Shown piece by piece: positions 51,205 to 59,271 of a stretch of DNA of 61,153 nt. The position numbers and the translations under genes are program-made. How positions within the stretch are numbered: the stretch's first letter is position 1; each line of letters starts with the position of its first letter. This DNA is from Maritimibacter sp. Lineage in GTDB: Bacteria; Pseudomonadota; Alphaproteobacteria; Rhodobacterales; Rhodobacteraceae. The notes under the pieces are model-generated. The model ran no database searches, was not told the DNA's origin, and saw only the letters and a program-made list of their open reading frames with translations. The stretch is from NCBI GenBank assembly GCA_002701395.1, contig NZVC01000040.1, positions 1 to 61,153 of the forward strand, written 5' to 3'.

Positions 51205-52578
51205 ATGTCTGGACGCATTCTGATTGCCGCGGCCGTGCCGGCCGAGCGCATCCTGCTTCGGGCAACGCTGGCCTCGCATGCCTACGACGTCCTTCTTGCC
51301 TCGTCCGCCAAGGCGGTTCTGGACCACACCCGCGGCAACCCGCCGGATGTCATCCTGCTGTCCGAAACGCTGGACGGCGGCTGCGGCATCGACCTGTGCC
51401 GCAGCCTTCGCGCCAATCCCGACACCAGCCGCCTGCCCCTGATCCTGCGGGTCCATGCCGGAGAACGCGGCGGCCGGCTTCGGGCATTGGCTGCCGGGGC
51501 GGATGCGGTGATGGATGCCGACACCGCGCCTTCCATCGTGGCGGCGCGCATCCGCAGCCTGATGCGCAGGGTCGCGTCGGGTGCCGAACTGGACGAGGTG
51601 GTGCGCACGCCGGGTCTGGCAGATCAGATCGACCTTGTGCCGCACACCGGGCGCGTCGCGCTGATCATTCCGGCGGGGACGACCGACATGCGGTGGCAGA
51701 TCGGACTGCAGACACGGGTGCGCGGGCCGGTGCGCGTCTACTCTGACGGCACGGCCCTGACCGAGCTTTGGCTTGGCGATCCGCCCGACGCCGTCGTCGT
51801 GGTCGAGAATCCGGCGGTTCCCGAGATGGCGCTGCGGCTGGTGTCGGAACTGCGCTGCCGCAGCGCGACGATGCGGTCGGCGATCCTGCTGGTGCAGTCC
51901 GAACCGGGCTGGGACCGCGCGGTCATGGCGCTGGACGTCGGCGTCGATGACCTTATCGAGACCGGGTTCGACCCCGAAGAGGTTGCGCTGCGCGTCCGGC
52001 ACGCGCTGGCGCGCAAGGCCTACGAAGACCGTTGCCGGGCGGCGCTGCGGGACGGGGCGCGGCTTGCGGTGACCGATCCGCTGACCGGGCTGGCCAACCG
52101 GCGCTTTGCAATGGACCGCCTGCGGCAGATCGCCGAGCGCAGCCGCACCGGCGCGGGCGCCTTCGCGGTGCTGGCGCTGGATCTCGACAGGTTCAAAAGC
52201 ATCAACGACACCTACGGGCACCCGGCGGGCGACGCCGTGCTGGCCACCGTCGCGCGGCGCATGGAGGGCGCGTTGCGGCAAGGCGACCTGTTGGCGCGGA
52301 TGGGCGGCGAAGAGTTCATGGCGGTGATCTTCGGGTGCGAACTGGATCAGGCGACCGGCGCCGCCGACCGTCTGCGCGAGGCGGTGTCCGGCACTCCGGT
52401 GCCATTGCCGGACGGAACCGAGATCACGGTCACGATCAGCATCGGCGTCGCAATCAGCGGCCAATCCGCCACCGAGCGGCCCGATCCCGTGGCGCTGATC
52501 GCGCAAGCGGATCGGGCGCTGTACGCAGCGAAAGCCGACGGTCGCAATCAGGTAACGGTCAGCTCTCACGCGGCCTGA
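51205..52578 (+). CDS. PleD-like diguanylate cyclase with degenerate receiver
   Basis: A 457-residue protein of REC-REC-GGDEF order, like PleD of Caulobacter. The output domain has the active GGEEF motif (367-371) and an allosteric I-site RQGD (358-361), so it should make c-di-GMP with product inhibition. The first receiver is degenerate: the acidic pair at positions 9-10 of PleD is alanine here, and the phosphorylated aspartate 53 is serine (LLSETLDG). The second receiver has also lost typical acidic residues. The start is the second of two adjacent ATGs, four bases after GAGGA. Partners such as DivJ/PleC kinases are not seen. Confidence 0.92.
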   Translation: MSGRILIAAAVPAERILLRATLASHAYDVLLASSAKAVLDHTRGNPPDVILLSETLDGGCGIDLCRSLRANPDTSRLPLILRVHAGERGGRLRALAAGADAVMDADTAPSIVAARIRSLMRRVASGAELDEVVRTPGLADQIDLVPHTGRVALIIPAGTTDMRWQIGLQTRVRGPVRVYSDGTALTELWLGDPPDAVVVVENPAVPEMALRLVSELRCRSATMRSAILLVQSEPGWDRAVMALDVGVDDLIETGFDPEEVALRVRHALARKAYEDRCRAALRDGARLAVTDPLTGLANRRFAMDRLRQIAERSRTGAGAFAVLALDLDRFKSINDTYGHPAGDAVLATVARRMEGALRQGDLLARMGGEEFMAVIFGCELDQATGAADRLREAVSGTPVPLPDGTEITVTISIGVAISGQSATERPDPVALIAQADRALYAAKADGRNQVTVSSHAA

Positions 52579-52600
52579 ACCGCGTGGCCCCTGCCCGCCT

Positions 52601-53107
52601 TCAGTCGTCGTCCCTTTTGCCGGGGCCGTCCCGGCGCCAGCGTTTCACATCGCTTTCCAGCTTGTCGGCATAGGCCGCGCGCTGCGCGTCCGACATCCCG
52701 GCAAGATGGTCAAGGAACAGCCGGCTGCCCACCCGCTGCGAGGCCAGCGCCTCTTCCTGTTGCGAGGTGATGATCGCCTGCACCGCGTCATGGTTATAGG
52801 GCGTTGCGCGAAGCGCCGTCAGAAGCTCTTCGAACTGTCGGCGCAGCGTCTCGCGCCGTTCGCGGAAGTTGCCTTCTTCGGCCTTGAACGCGGTTCCCAG
52901 CGCCTCGCGATCTTCGCGCGAAAGCGACCGCACATATGGGCCGAACCCAAGGTCGGCGATGCGCGGCGGGCGGTCCGGCAGTTGGTGCCGGTGCAGCAGC
53001 GCGCCGGCCACAAGACCCACGACCAGCAGGTTAAGCGCCAGCGACAGGATCAGCACGATCCGGCCAACGCTCCACTTGCGTTTCGGCGTTTCGGTTTCGC
53101 TGGCCAT
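52601..53107 (-). CDS. CpxP-like periplasmic metal-sensor domain protein
   Basis: A 168-residue protein with one N-terminal membrane span (about 16-38) and a periplasmic helical domain rich in Arg/Glu with LSREDREALGTAFKAEE and ERRETLRRQFEELL, resembling heavy-metal sensor/resistance proteins of the CpxP/Spy/CzcE-like group. These bind metals or misfolded proteins in the periplasm. It is the last gene of the ECF cluster and starts 2 bp after the stop of the upstream membrane gene, so it is translationally coupled. The tail is charged (KRDDD). Confidence 0.85.
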   Translation of the reverse strand: MASETETPKRKWSVGRIVLILSLALNLLVVGLVAGALLHRHQLPDRPPRIADLGFGPYVRSLSREDREALGTAFKAEEGNFRERRETLRRQFEELLTALRATPYNHDAVQAIITSQQEEALASQRVGSRLFLDHLAGMSDAQRAAYADKLESDVKRWRRDGPGKRDDD

Positions 53108-53109
53108 GC

Positions 53110-53484
53110 TCAGCCCCCGCTTCCCATCAGCCCGGCATACGAGACCATCAGGTCCTCCATGCCGTAGCCGCTTGTGCTGGCGACATAGCCGCCGGACATC
53201 GTTTCGACCGCCGATGGCGCCGCCATGCCGATGTAGACGCCGATCGCCGCAGCCGCAGCCAGCCCGGTCGCCGCGGGCCAGCCGCCGACCTGCGACAGCA
53301 GGCGCGCCGCAAGACCGCGCCGGTGCGCGGGGCGCGCCGCCGGTGCGGGCATCGCCGCCTCGGCGTCCGCCAGCACGCGTTCGTACAGCGCGACGGACGG
53401 CTCTGCCGGTCGCGCCCGCGCCGCGTTGAACAGGGCGTCGAGATCGTCCTCGCCCAGCGGTGTCATTTCAGCCTTGTCAGCCAT
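53110..53484 (-). CDS. Putative anti-sigma factor, membrane
   Basis: A 124-residue protein with a cytoplasmic N-terminal part (EDDLDALFNAARARPAEPSV), a membrane span (about 70-90) and a short periplasmic tail. Its start overlaps the ECF sigma gene by 8 bp and its order sigma - membrane protein is that of a sigma/anti-sigma pair. It has no recognised zinc (ZAS) motif, so the assignment rests on gene order and topology. Regulators of this sort hold an ECF sigma inactive until a signal arrives. Confidence 0.75.
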   Translation of the reverse strand: MADKAEMTPLGEDDLDALFNAARARPAEPSVALYERVLADAEAAMPAPAARPAHRRGLAARLLSQVGGWPAATGLAAAAAIGVYIGMAAPSAVETMSGGYVASTSGYGMEDLMVSYAGLMGSGG

Positions 53485-54061
53485 CTTCGTACCCCAGTTC
53501 TGCGCGCCGCCCGCCCAAACTGGCGGCCAGCGCGCGCTTTCCCCGAGCGGTCAGACTCTCGACCGCCTCGACACCGATGTCCATGACCTCGGCGATCTCG
53601 GGGTTCGTAAACCCCTCTAGATGCCGCAGGATCACGGCCTGCCGCTGCCGGTCAGGCAGCGCCCGCAGCGCGTCTTCCAGCGCCTGCGCCCGCGCGGCCT
53701 GCTGCAACCCTGCCTCTGCGCCCGGTGCGTCGTCTTCCGGCTCCGGTACGCTTTCAAGATCCTGTCCGCGCGCCTTCCGCAGCCGGTCGGTGCACAGGTT
53801 GGCCACGACGCGATACAGCCACGTCGTCACCTTCGCTTCCCCCTGCCGCCACTTCGGCGCCTGCCGCCAAAGGCGCAGCATCGCCTCTTGCGCGACGTCC
53901 TCCGCCTCGGCCCGGTCGCTAAGCACACGCGCGGCATAGCCCAGAACCCGCGGCGTCAGCCGCAGGGTCAGGGCCCGCGCCGCATCGCGGTCGCCGTTAC
54001 CGTAGGCGATCAGCAATGCCTCGTCGGGCACATCGGAAAGTGCGTCGAGTGCCATGACCAT
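53477..54061 (-). CDS. ECF-type RNA polymerase sigma factor
   Basis: A 194-residue extracytoplasmic-function sigma-70 factor with region 2 (AARVLSDRAEAEDVAQEAMLRLWR, and KVTTWLYRVVANLCTDRLRK) and region 4 (ALRALPDRQRQAVILRHLEG, then NPEIAEVMDIGVEAVESL). No sigma 1.1 domain, as expected. It leads the unit sigma - membrane protein - CpxP-like, with the EF-hand gene 83 bp upstream. The target promoters are unknown; the start could also be the ATG two codons on. The signal may be a metal or a periplasmic stress given the neighbours. Confidence 0.93.
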   Translation of the reverse strand: MVMALDALSDVPDEALLIAYGNGDRDAARALTLRLTPRVLGYAARVLSDRAEAEDVAQEAMLRLWRQAPKWRQGEAKVTTWLYRVVANLCTDRLRKARGQDLESVPEPEDDAPGAEAGLQQAARAQALEDALRALPDRQRQAVILRHLEGFTNPEIAEVMDIGVEAVESLTARGKRALAASLGGRRAELGYEDG

Positions 54062-54144
54062 GAACCGGCGGCGTAGTCCTTTTGCGCCCGTCGGGCAATT
54101 GGCGGCGCGGTCTCAGGGACAGAGAGGCGCGCCGCCGCCGAGGG

Positions 54145-54903
54145 TCAGCCGTCAGGCTGTTCCGTCGGGTTCGGTGCAGGCTGCATCATCGGGTGATCGC
54201 CATTGGGTCCGTTCATCGGGCCATAGCCGTACATCTGCATCGGATAGACGGGCACCATCATGTAGCCCTGCATCATCGGCATCCCCTGCATCATGCCGTT
54301 TCCGCGCCCATCTCCGTGACCACGCTTGCTAAAGCCCATGCGGTCGCCGTCACGGTGCTCGCCCTGCCCGTGGAACCGGCCCTCGCCGCGTCCCTCGCCC
54401 CGGCCACGGCCTTCGCCGTCGCCGCGCGGGCCGAACCGGCCACGCATGTCCGACAGTTCCGCCGTGGTGATCGTGCCGTCACCGTCGGCGTCGAGCCGCG
54501 CGAAAAAGTCGCCACGGCCCATCTCGGCCAGTTCCTCGGCGCTCAGCAGGCCGTCGCCATCGGTATCCAGCCGGTCGATCATCGCCTGCTGTCGGGCGGC
54601 CTGTCGTTCGGCGCGGCGCGCCTCCCAGAAGGCGGCAAGCTCTTCGGCGTTCAGAAGACCGTCGCCATCGGTGTCGACCTCTGCCACGCGATCCGCGCGG
54701 ACCGCGTCGACCTCGGCTTGAGTGATCTCGCCGTCGCCGTTGGTATCGAACTGGGCGATCATGCCCATCATCGGGCCACGGGCGGGTGCGTCGGCCTCGG
54801 CCTGTGCGGGCGGAGGCGTCGGGGTGCCTTGCGCGGTTGCGATCACGCCGGTCGACGCGATCCCGATCATGGCGGTGGCGGCCAGAAGCGTTGTGCGTTT
54901 CAT
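54145..54903 (-). CDS. Secreted EF-hand protein with Met/Gly-rich tail
   Basis: A 252-residue predicted secreted protein: a signal peptide (MKRTTLLAATAMIGIAS, about 1-24), then four canonical EF-hand loops at residues 53-64, 77-88, 113-124 and 138-149 (DxNGDG/DxDGDG types ending in E). The C-terminal hundred residues are Gly/Arg- then Met-rich, with MMQGMPMMQGYMM and HPMM. The loops bind calcium; the Met-rich end is of the sort that binds Cu(I). It lies upstream of the ECF sigma unit on the same strand and may be part of it. GAGGAGAGTAG precedes the ATG. Confidence 0.88.
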   Translation of the reverse strand: MKRTTLLAATAMIGIASTGVIATAQGTPTPPPAQAEADAPARGPMMGMIAQFDTNGDGEITQAEVDAVRADRVAEVDTDGDGLLNAEELAAFWEARRAERQAARQQAMIDRLDTDGDGLLSAEELAEMGRGDFFARLDADGDGTITTAELSDMRGRFGPRGDGEGRGRGEGRGEGRFHGQGEHRDGDRMGFSKRGHGDGRGNGMMQGMPMMQGYMMVPVYPMQMYGYGPMNGPNGDHPMMQPAPNPTEQPDG

Positions 54904-55227
54904 CGTCTACTCTCCTCGCAGTATCTGTCTGCTTGAACGCCGTGGGCATCATTGCCGCGCGTTCTGAACCTGAAACGGGGGGCCGCTGGGTTTCCGTCGC
55001 GCGGCACCCAAAAAATTTTCGGCGCCTCCCCGTCGGGATCGGCTGAAATCCGCACCATCGGCCGGGGATCGTCCCGCCGTGCGGCCCACAATGTCTTAAC
55101 AATGCAAGGATTCCGGCCCATTGCGCGACAGACCGCCGCAAGGACAACCCGCCGGGTTCAATACACGCAAAAAAGTCGTATCTTTCGAGTGTCCCCGACA
55201 TCCCTCTGCCCGCATCCCAGGTACGCC
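54904..55227. other. Intergenic region between EF-hand and DUF983 genes
   Basis: 324 bp between divergent genes, with no frame I would call coding. A candidate promoter for the DUF983 gene reads TTCAAT (55157-55162), 16 bp, TATCTT (55179-55184). A CCCAAAAAATTTTCGG stretch at 55008-55023 stands out by composition. I found no clear ECF promoter for the EF-hand gene here. Confidence 0.5.
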
Positions 55228-55632
55228 ATGAGAGACACCGCGACATTCGAAGACGCCGATCCGCTTGCAGAGCGCCCGGTGAAGCCGGCGATGATGCGCG
55301 GCTGGCGCCGCCGTTGCCCAAGCTGCGGGTCCGGCTCGATGATGCGTTCCTATCTCAAGGTGCGCGACGAGTGCCCCGTGTGCGGAGAGGAACTGCACCA
55401 CCACCGCGCCGATGACGGCCCGGCCTATCTGACGATTTTGATCGTCGGGCACCTGCTGGCGCCGCTGATCCTTGCCGTCTACACGCACTGGCGCCCCGAG
55501 CCGCTGGTGCTGGCGGTCGTGTTCTCTGTTGGGTGCGTGGCGCTTTCGCTGTATCTTCTGCCAAGGCTGAAAGGCATGATCGTCGGCCTGCAATGGGCCA
55601 AGCGGATGCACGGGTTCGGCGGCGTCCGCTGA
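55228..55632 (+). CDS. DUF983 membrane protein with zinc ribbon
   Basis: A 134-residue protein of the DUF983 family: an N-terminal zinc-ribbon-like pair of CxxC motifs (CPSCGSG and CPVCGEE) followed by two membrane spans (about 71-91 and 96-114). The family is widespread in alphaproteobacteria and often found near cytochrome oxidase assembly genes, but none is here. The ATG at 55228 begins the conserved MRDTATFEDADP start; a longer open frame reaches back into the divergent region. CAGGT lies before it. It lies 46 bp upstream of the Nudix gene. Confidence 0.9.
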   Translation: MRDTATFEDADPLAERPVKPAMMRGWRRRCPSCGSGSMMRSYLKVRDECPVCGEELHHHRADDGPAYLTILIVGHLLAPLILAVYTHWRPEPLVLAVVFSVGCVALSLYLLPRLKGMIVGLQWAKRMHGFGGVR

Positions 55633-55678
55633 TCCCCGCCATGTGCGGTCCGGCGGTATCGTGGGGAGGGACGACTGC

Positions 55679-56386
55679 ATGGACAAGACGGCGCTTCGCG
55701 ACGCGGCGACGGTTATCCTTGTGCGCGACCCCGGCGGTTCGCCCAGTGTGCTGATGGGCCAGCGGGGCGAAACCGCCGCCTTCATGCCAAGCCGGTTCGT
55801 CTTTCCCGGCGGCGCGATGGACCCCGGCGACCACCACGTTCCCTTCGGGTCCGACCTAAGCCCGCGTTGCCTGTCCCGGATGGATGACCGCAGCACCCCC
55901 GGCCTAGGGCGCGCGCTGGCTGCCACCGCGATCCGGGAATTGTGGGAGGAAACCGGCCTGCGTCTGGCCATGCCCGGCGTCTGGCCCGGCGAGCCGCCCG
56001 AAGACTGGCAGGCCTTCGCTGCGCCGGGCTGCGTTCCCGCCGCCGAGCGCCTGTCGTTCGTGTTCCGCGCGATCACGCCGAAAGGCCGCCCGCGCCGTTT
56101 CGATGCGCGGTTCTTCGTCGCCGATGCCGACGCGCTTTTGGGCGACATCGACGATTTCTCGCGCGCCTCGGACGAACTGAGCCACCTGCAATGGATCCCG
56201 CTTGAGAAGGTGCGCGACTTTCACCTGCCCTTCGTGACCGAAGTGGTGCTGGCCGAGGTCGCGGCCGCCCTGCCCTCGCTCGACCCGCCCGAAACGGTGC
56301 CGTTCTTCGACAACGGGGCCGAGGAAAGCCTGTTCCGCCGGTTGGGTGGTGTGGGACCGATGCAGGCGTTGGGCGCGAAGGCCTAG
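55679..56386 (+). CDS. Nudix hydrolase with split Nudix box
   Basis: A 235-residue Nudix pyrophosphohydrolase. The box is split: FPGGAMDPGD (about 42-51) carries the leading glycine, and RELWEETG (86-93) carries the catalytic glutamates, with an insertion of about 30 residues between them, as in NUDT19/RP2-like proteins. Such members act on CoA derivatives or other nucleoside diphosphates. The C-terminal part (SFVFRAITPKGRPRRFDARFFVADA) fits the same subfamily. GGGAGGG precedes the ATG at 55679. The 3' end overlaps the convergent EamA gene by 4 bp. Confidence 0.92.
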   Translation: MDKTALRDAATVILVRDPGGSPSVLMGQRGETAAFMPSRFVFPGGAMDPGDHHVPFGSDLSPRCLSRMDDRSTPGLGRALAATAIRELWEETGLRLAMPGVWPGEPPEDWQAFAAPGCVPAAERLSFVFRAITPKGRPRRFDARFFVADADALLGDIDDFSRASDELSHLQWIPLEKVRDFHLPFVTEVVLAEVAAALPSLDPPETVPFFDNGAEESLFRRLGGVGPMQALGAKA

Positions 56387-57276
56387 AGAAACAAGACCAG
56401 CATCGCGACGCTTAGGCCCAGCAGAAGGCCGCCGCCGATCTCGCGCGCGGACAGACGCTCGCGGAACACCAGCACGGTGACCGCAAAGCCGAAGATCAGT
56501 TCGACCTGCCCCAGCGCCCGGACATAGGCCGCGTTCTGCAGGGTGAAGGCGGTGAACCAGCCGAACGACCCCAGCAACCCGGTGACGCCAACCGGCAAGG
56601 TCGAGCGCCACGAGCGCAGAACCTTTGTCAGTTCTCCGGGTTCCCGCAGGCGAAGCCAGACCGACATCGCGACCGATTGCAGGAGCGTCACCACCGACAG
56701 GGTCAGCGCGGCGCGGAACAGGTAATTTCCGTCGCCCACCTCTAGCGTCGCGCCGCGATAGCCGATGGCCGAGATCCCGAACATGGCGCCCCCCAGCAGC
56801 CCCAGCGCCACAGCGCGGCTGCCGACGCCGCCCTCGGTGCCCGCGGGTTTCAGAGAGATCAGGATCACCCCCGCAAGCCCCACGAAGATAGCCAGAAGGC
56901 CCATGCCGGTGACCGCCTCGCCCAGAAAAACCAGCGAGAACAACGCGACCTGCACGGTCTCGGTCTTGGTGAAGGCGATGCCCACGGCAAAGTTCCGCAG
57001 GCTGAACAGGGTCACGGTGCAGTAGGTGCCAACGATCTGCCCAAGCCCGCCGACGGCCGCGTAGATCCAGAAGATCGGGGTAAAGCTCGGCCACGGTTCG
57101 GCATACATCTGCGCCAGCGCCACAGCGGCCAGCGCCGCAAGCGGGACCGCGAACAAAAAGCGCGAAACGGTGGCGCCGCCGGTCGACAGACCCGCGGCCT
57201 TCACCTGCTTTTGCAGCATGAACCGCATCGTTTGCACGGCGGCGGCAAACAGGGTGGCGATGATCCAGATATCCAT
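56383..57276 (-). CDS. EamA/DMT-family transporter
   Basis: A 297-residue protein with about ten spans and two repeats of the EamA domain, typical for drug/metabolite transporters. The first repeat has TKTETVQVALFSLVFLGE, the second GQVELIFGFAVTVLVFRERL with the family glutamate followed by ERL. These carriers export amino acids, drugs or nucleotide sugars; the substrate is unknown. Inner membrane. It is convergent with the Nudix gene and lies 87 bp downstream of DUF2061 on the same strand. Confidence 0.93.
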   Translation of the reverse strand: MDIWIIATLFAAAVQTMRFMLQKQVKAAGLSTGGATVSRFLFAVPLAALAAVALAQMYAEPWPSFTPIFWIYAAVGGLGQIVGTYCTVTLFSLRNFAVGIAFTKTETVQVALFSLVFLGEAVTGMGLLAIFVGLAGVILISLKPAGTEGGVGSRAVALGLLGGAMFGISAIGYRGATLEVGDGNYLFRAALTLSVVTLLQSVAMSVWLRLREPGELTKVLRSWRSTLPVGVTGLLGSFGWFTAFTLQNAAYVRALGQVELIFGFAVTVLVFRERLSAREIGGGLLLGLSVAMLVLFL

Positions 57277-57363
57277 GCCGCGCTATGGCATGCGGGCCGC
57301 GGCCCCGCCAGACGGGAAAGCGCGGCGGGGACGATGGCGGTCAGGCGATCCGGTCGCGGTGAT

Positions 57364-57570
57364 TCATCCCCACCGCCCCCATTGGACCGCCGCCCAGATG
57401 CGTTCGTAGATCACGTAGCACACTAGACCCACGACCGTGTTGACCGAGGCCATCGTGCCGCCCGCGGCCAGCGATCCGGTGAACGCAAGGCCGACAAGCC
57501 CCATCGTCACCCATCCCAGCGCCGCCCACAGGACAGCCTTCACCACGGTTCTGCGCCGCGTTTCCATCAT
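57364..57570 (-). CDS. DUF2061 membrane protein
   Basis: A 68-residue protein with two membrane helices (about 9-29 and 38-53) and the DUF2061 end IYERIWAAVQWGR. The family is small, widespread in proteobacteria, and of unknown function. The start is taken at the first of two tandem ATGs (57570); the frame runs another 36 codons upstream into AT-rich promoter DNA, without a better start. It shares a divergent 110-bp region with the XRE regulator gene. Confidence 0.88.
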   Translation of the reverse strand: MMETRRRTVVKAVLWAALGWVTMGLVGLAFTGSLAAGGTMASVNTVVGLVCYVIYERIWAAVQWGRWG

Positions 57571-57641
57571 GTCTTTGAATCCCTTGCCGATTGCCAGCAA
57601 GGCGTACTCTGGATGACAGCCAAGGCGAATTCCGTATATGA

Positions 57642-57669
57642 TTAACGAAATCCCGCACTTGTTTATAAA
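57642..57669 (+). promoter_or_regulatory. Candidate promoter of the XRE gene
   Basis: TTAACG (57642-57647), a 16-bp spacer and TATAAA (57664-57669). The ATG lies 11 bp after the -10, so the mRNA would have almost no leader. Confidence 0.4.
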
Positions 57670-57680
57670 AACCATCAATC

Positions 57681-58544
57681 ATGACAAAATTCGACAAACG
57701 CGATCGTGCCGAGTTGTTCCGCCGACGGCTTCTGCACGCGATGCGGATCAACGACACCACCCAAAGCGCGCTGGCCCGCGCGATATCCGTCGACCGCTCG
57801 ACGGTGTCGCAACTGCTGTCCGGTGAAGGCGCGCGGTTGCCCAACGCGCAGGTGGTCGGGGAATGCGCCGCCTCTCTTGGCGTATCGGCGGACTGGCTGC
57901 TGGGCCTGAGCGAGCGCCCGGAAAGCGCCGACGACGTCGTCGCCAACGCGCTGGCGGTGACGCAGGCCCCAAGGGCGCTGGTGGACGAGCAGATCTTTGA
58001 CTGGCACCGCGAGGCGGCGGGCTACAAGATCCGTCACGTTCCGGCCGGGATGCCCGATCTGCTGAAGACGCCTGCGATGCTGGAATGGGAATACAGCCCC
58101 CACCTTGGCCGCACCACGGAACAGGCCATCGGTGCGTCCGAGGACCGGCTGAACCTGATGCTGACGTCGAAGTCGGACTATGAGATCGCCCTGCCCCTGC
58201 ACGAGATCGAGTCGTTTCTGAACGCCGAAAGCTATTATCGCGGGCTGCCGCTGGAAACGCGGCTTGCACAGGTCGAGCATATGCGTGTGCTGTATCGCCG
58301 TCTGTATCCCCGTCTGCGGATCTACCTGTTCGATGCCCGGCGTCTGTATTCGTCGCCGATCACGGTGTTCGGCCCGTTGCTGGCGGTGATCTATGTCGGG
58401 CGACACTACCTTGCGTTCCGCGACACTGGACGGGTCCAGACGATCTTGGATCACTTCGACCAACTGGTCCGCGAGTCGACCGTTTCGGACCGCGAATTCC
58501 CCGCATTCTTGGACGAAAGCGCGCCTGCCGCCCTGTCAGACTGA
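57681..58544 (+). CDS. XRE-family transcriptional regulator
   Basis: A 287-residue regulator. The N-terminal helix-turn-helix of the XRE/Cro type (TTQSALARAISVDRSTVSQL) is followed by a C-terminal domain of about 200 residues without a family name I can give. It contains FDWHREAAGYKIRHVPAGMPDLL, a DRLNLMLTSKSDYEIAL segment and a C-terminal FGPLLAVIYVGRHYLAF strand. The length and spacing suggest a ligand-sensing regulator. It may control the DUF2852 gene 161 bp downstream, which follows twin palindromic sites. No partner gene is obvious. Confidence 0.9.
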   Translation: MTKFDKRDRAELFRRRLLHAMRINDTTQSALARAISVDRSTVSQLLSGEGARLPNAQVVGECAASLGVSADWLLGLSERPESADDVVANALAVTQAPRALVDEQIFDWHREAAGYKIRHVPAGMPDLLKTPAMLEWEYSPHLGRTTEQAIGASEDRLNLMLTSKSDYEIALPLHEIESFLNAESYYRGLPLETRLAQVEHMRVLYRRLYPRLRIYLFDARRLYSSPITVFGPLLAVIYVGRHYLAFRDTGRVQTILDHFDQLVRESTVSDREFPAFLDESAPAALSD

Positions 58545-58603
58545 AGAAATTTGTGCCGCGAGCATCAAGCAAGTCACTGTTTCTAAACGGTTTAAAAAGT
58601 AAA

Positions 58604-58678
58604 TGTAAAAAACATTCACATGAGGACTTGATTGAAAGGGCGACAATCCCGATCTTGGGGATGTGAAAGACATTCACA
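58604..58678. promoter_or_regulatory. Two near-identical palindromic operator sites
   Basis: TGTAAAAAACATTCACA at 58604-58620 and TGTGAAAGACATTCACA at 58662-58678 differ at two of 17 bases and are 58 bp apart. The second is the inverted repeat TGTGAA/TTCACA around five bases. They flank the promoter region of the DUF2852 gene and are likely regulator sites. The adjacent XRE protein is the first candidate; the sites look a little like CRP sites (TGTGA-N6-TCACA) but with a different spacer. Confidence 0.6.
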
Positions 58679-58705
58679 TACACACGAACCGAAAGGAAGG
58701 ACCGA

Positions 58706-59113
58706 ATGAGTTCCGTCGCAACCTGGCCTTCGCAGGCCGAAAACTGGCTCGATGCGCGCGGAAAAGGCGCCTGGATCGTCGCTATGATCCTCGGCTTCAT
58801 TTTCTTCTGGCCCGTGGGCTTGGCATTGCTGGCCTACATGATCTGGAGCAAACGTATGTTCAACGGCAGCTGCAAAAAACGTGACGCCAATTTCCGGCAC
58901 ATGGGTCATGGGCTTCGCCCGACCGGCAACCAGGCCTTCGACAGCTACAAGGCCGAAACGCTGCGCCGGCTGGAAGAGGAACAGGATGCTTTCGAATCCT
59001 TCCTGCAGCGGCTGCGCGAGGCAAAGGACAAGGCAGAGTTCGACCAGTTCATGGACGAACGCGCCCGGCGCTCGGACCCCGAGCCCAAAAACGACGACCC
59101 CGTCACCATCTGA
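58706..59113 (+). CDS. DUF2852 membrane protein
   Basis: A 135-residue protein of the alphaproteobacterial DUF2852 family: a short N-terminus, one span or hairpin (about 22-46, WIVAMILGFIFFWPVGLALL), and a cytoplasmic charged helical C-terminus (ETLRRLEEEQDAFESFLQRL) of probable coiled-coil type. The function is unknown. The ATG has AAGGAAGG seven bases upstream. A GC-rich hairpin follows. Twin palindromic sites upstream imply regulated expression. Confidence 0.9.
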   Translation: MSSVATWPSQAENWLDARGKGAWIVAMILGFIFFWPVGLALLAYMIWSKRMFNGSCKKRDANFRHMGHGLRPTGNQAFDSYKAETLRRLEEEQDAFESFLQRLREAKDKAEFDQFMDERARRSDPEPKNDDPVTI

Positions 59114-59150
59114 TCCGACTGCCCCTGCGGATCGGAAAGACGGAGTTGCA

Positions 59151-59172
59151 GCCGGCCCTTAGCGGGGCCGGC
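59151..59172. terminator. GC-rich hairpin after DUF2852
   Basis: GCCGGCCC/GGGCCGGC arms (59151-59158 and 59165-59172) with a six-base loop. There is no T run, so its termination strength is uncertain. Confidence 0.45.
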
Positions 59173-59271
59173 GATCTGCTGTCTGCCTCCCCGTAAAAAG
59201 CGAGGTTGTTTGCCCTTGGCGGACGGGCAAGTCCGGGTTACGTTTCATTACAGTTCCGGAATGTCTGCAGA

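Noticed and set aside
58662..58678. A CRP/FNR-type operator
   Set aside because: The TGTGA and TCACA halves are 7 bp apart rather than 6, and a sister site 58 bp away points to another regulator; not excluded.
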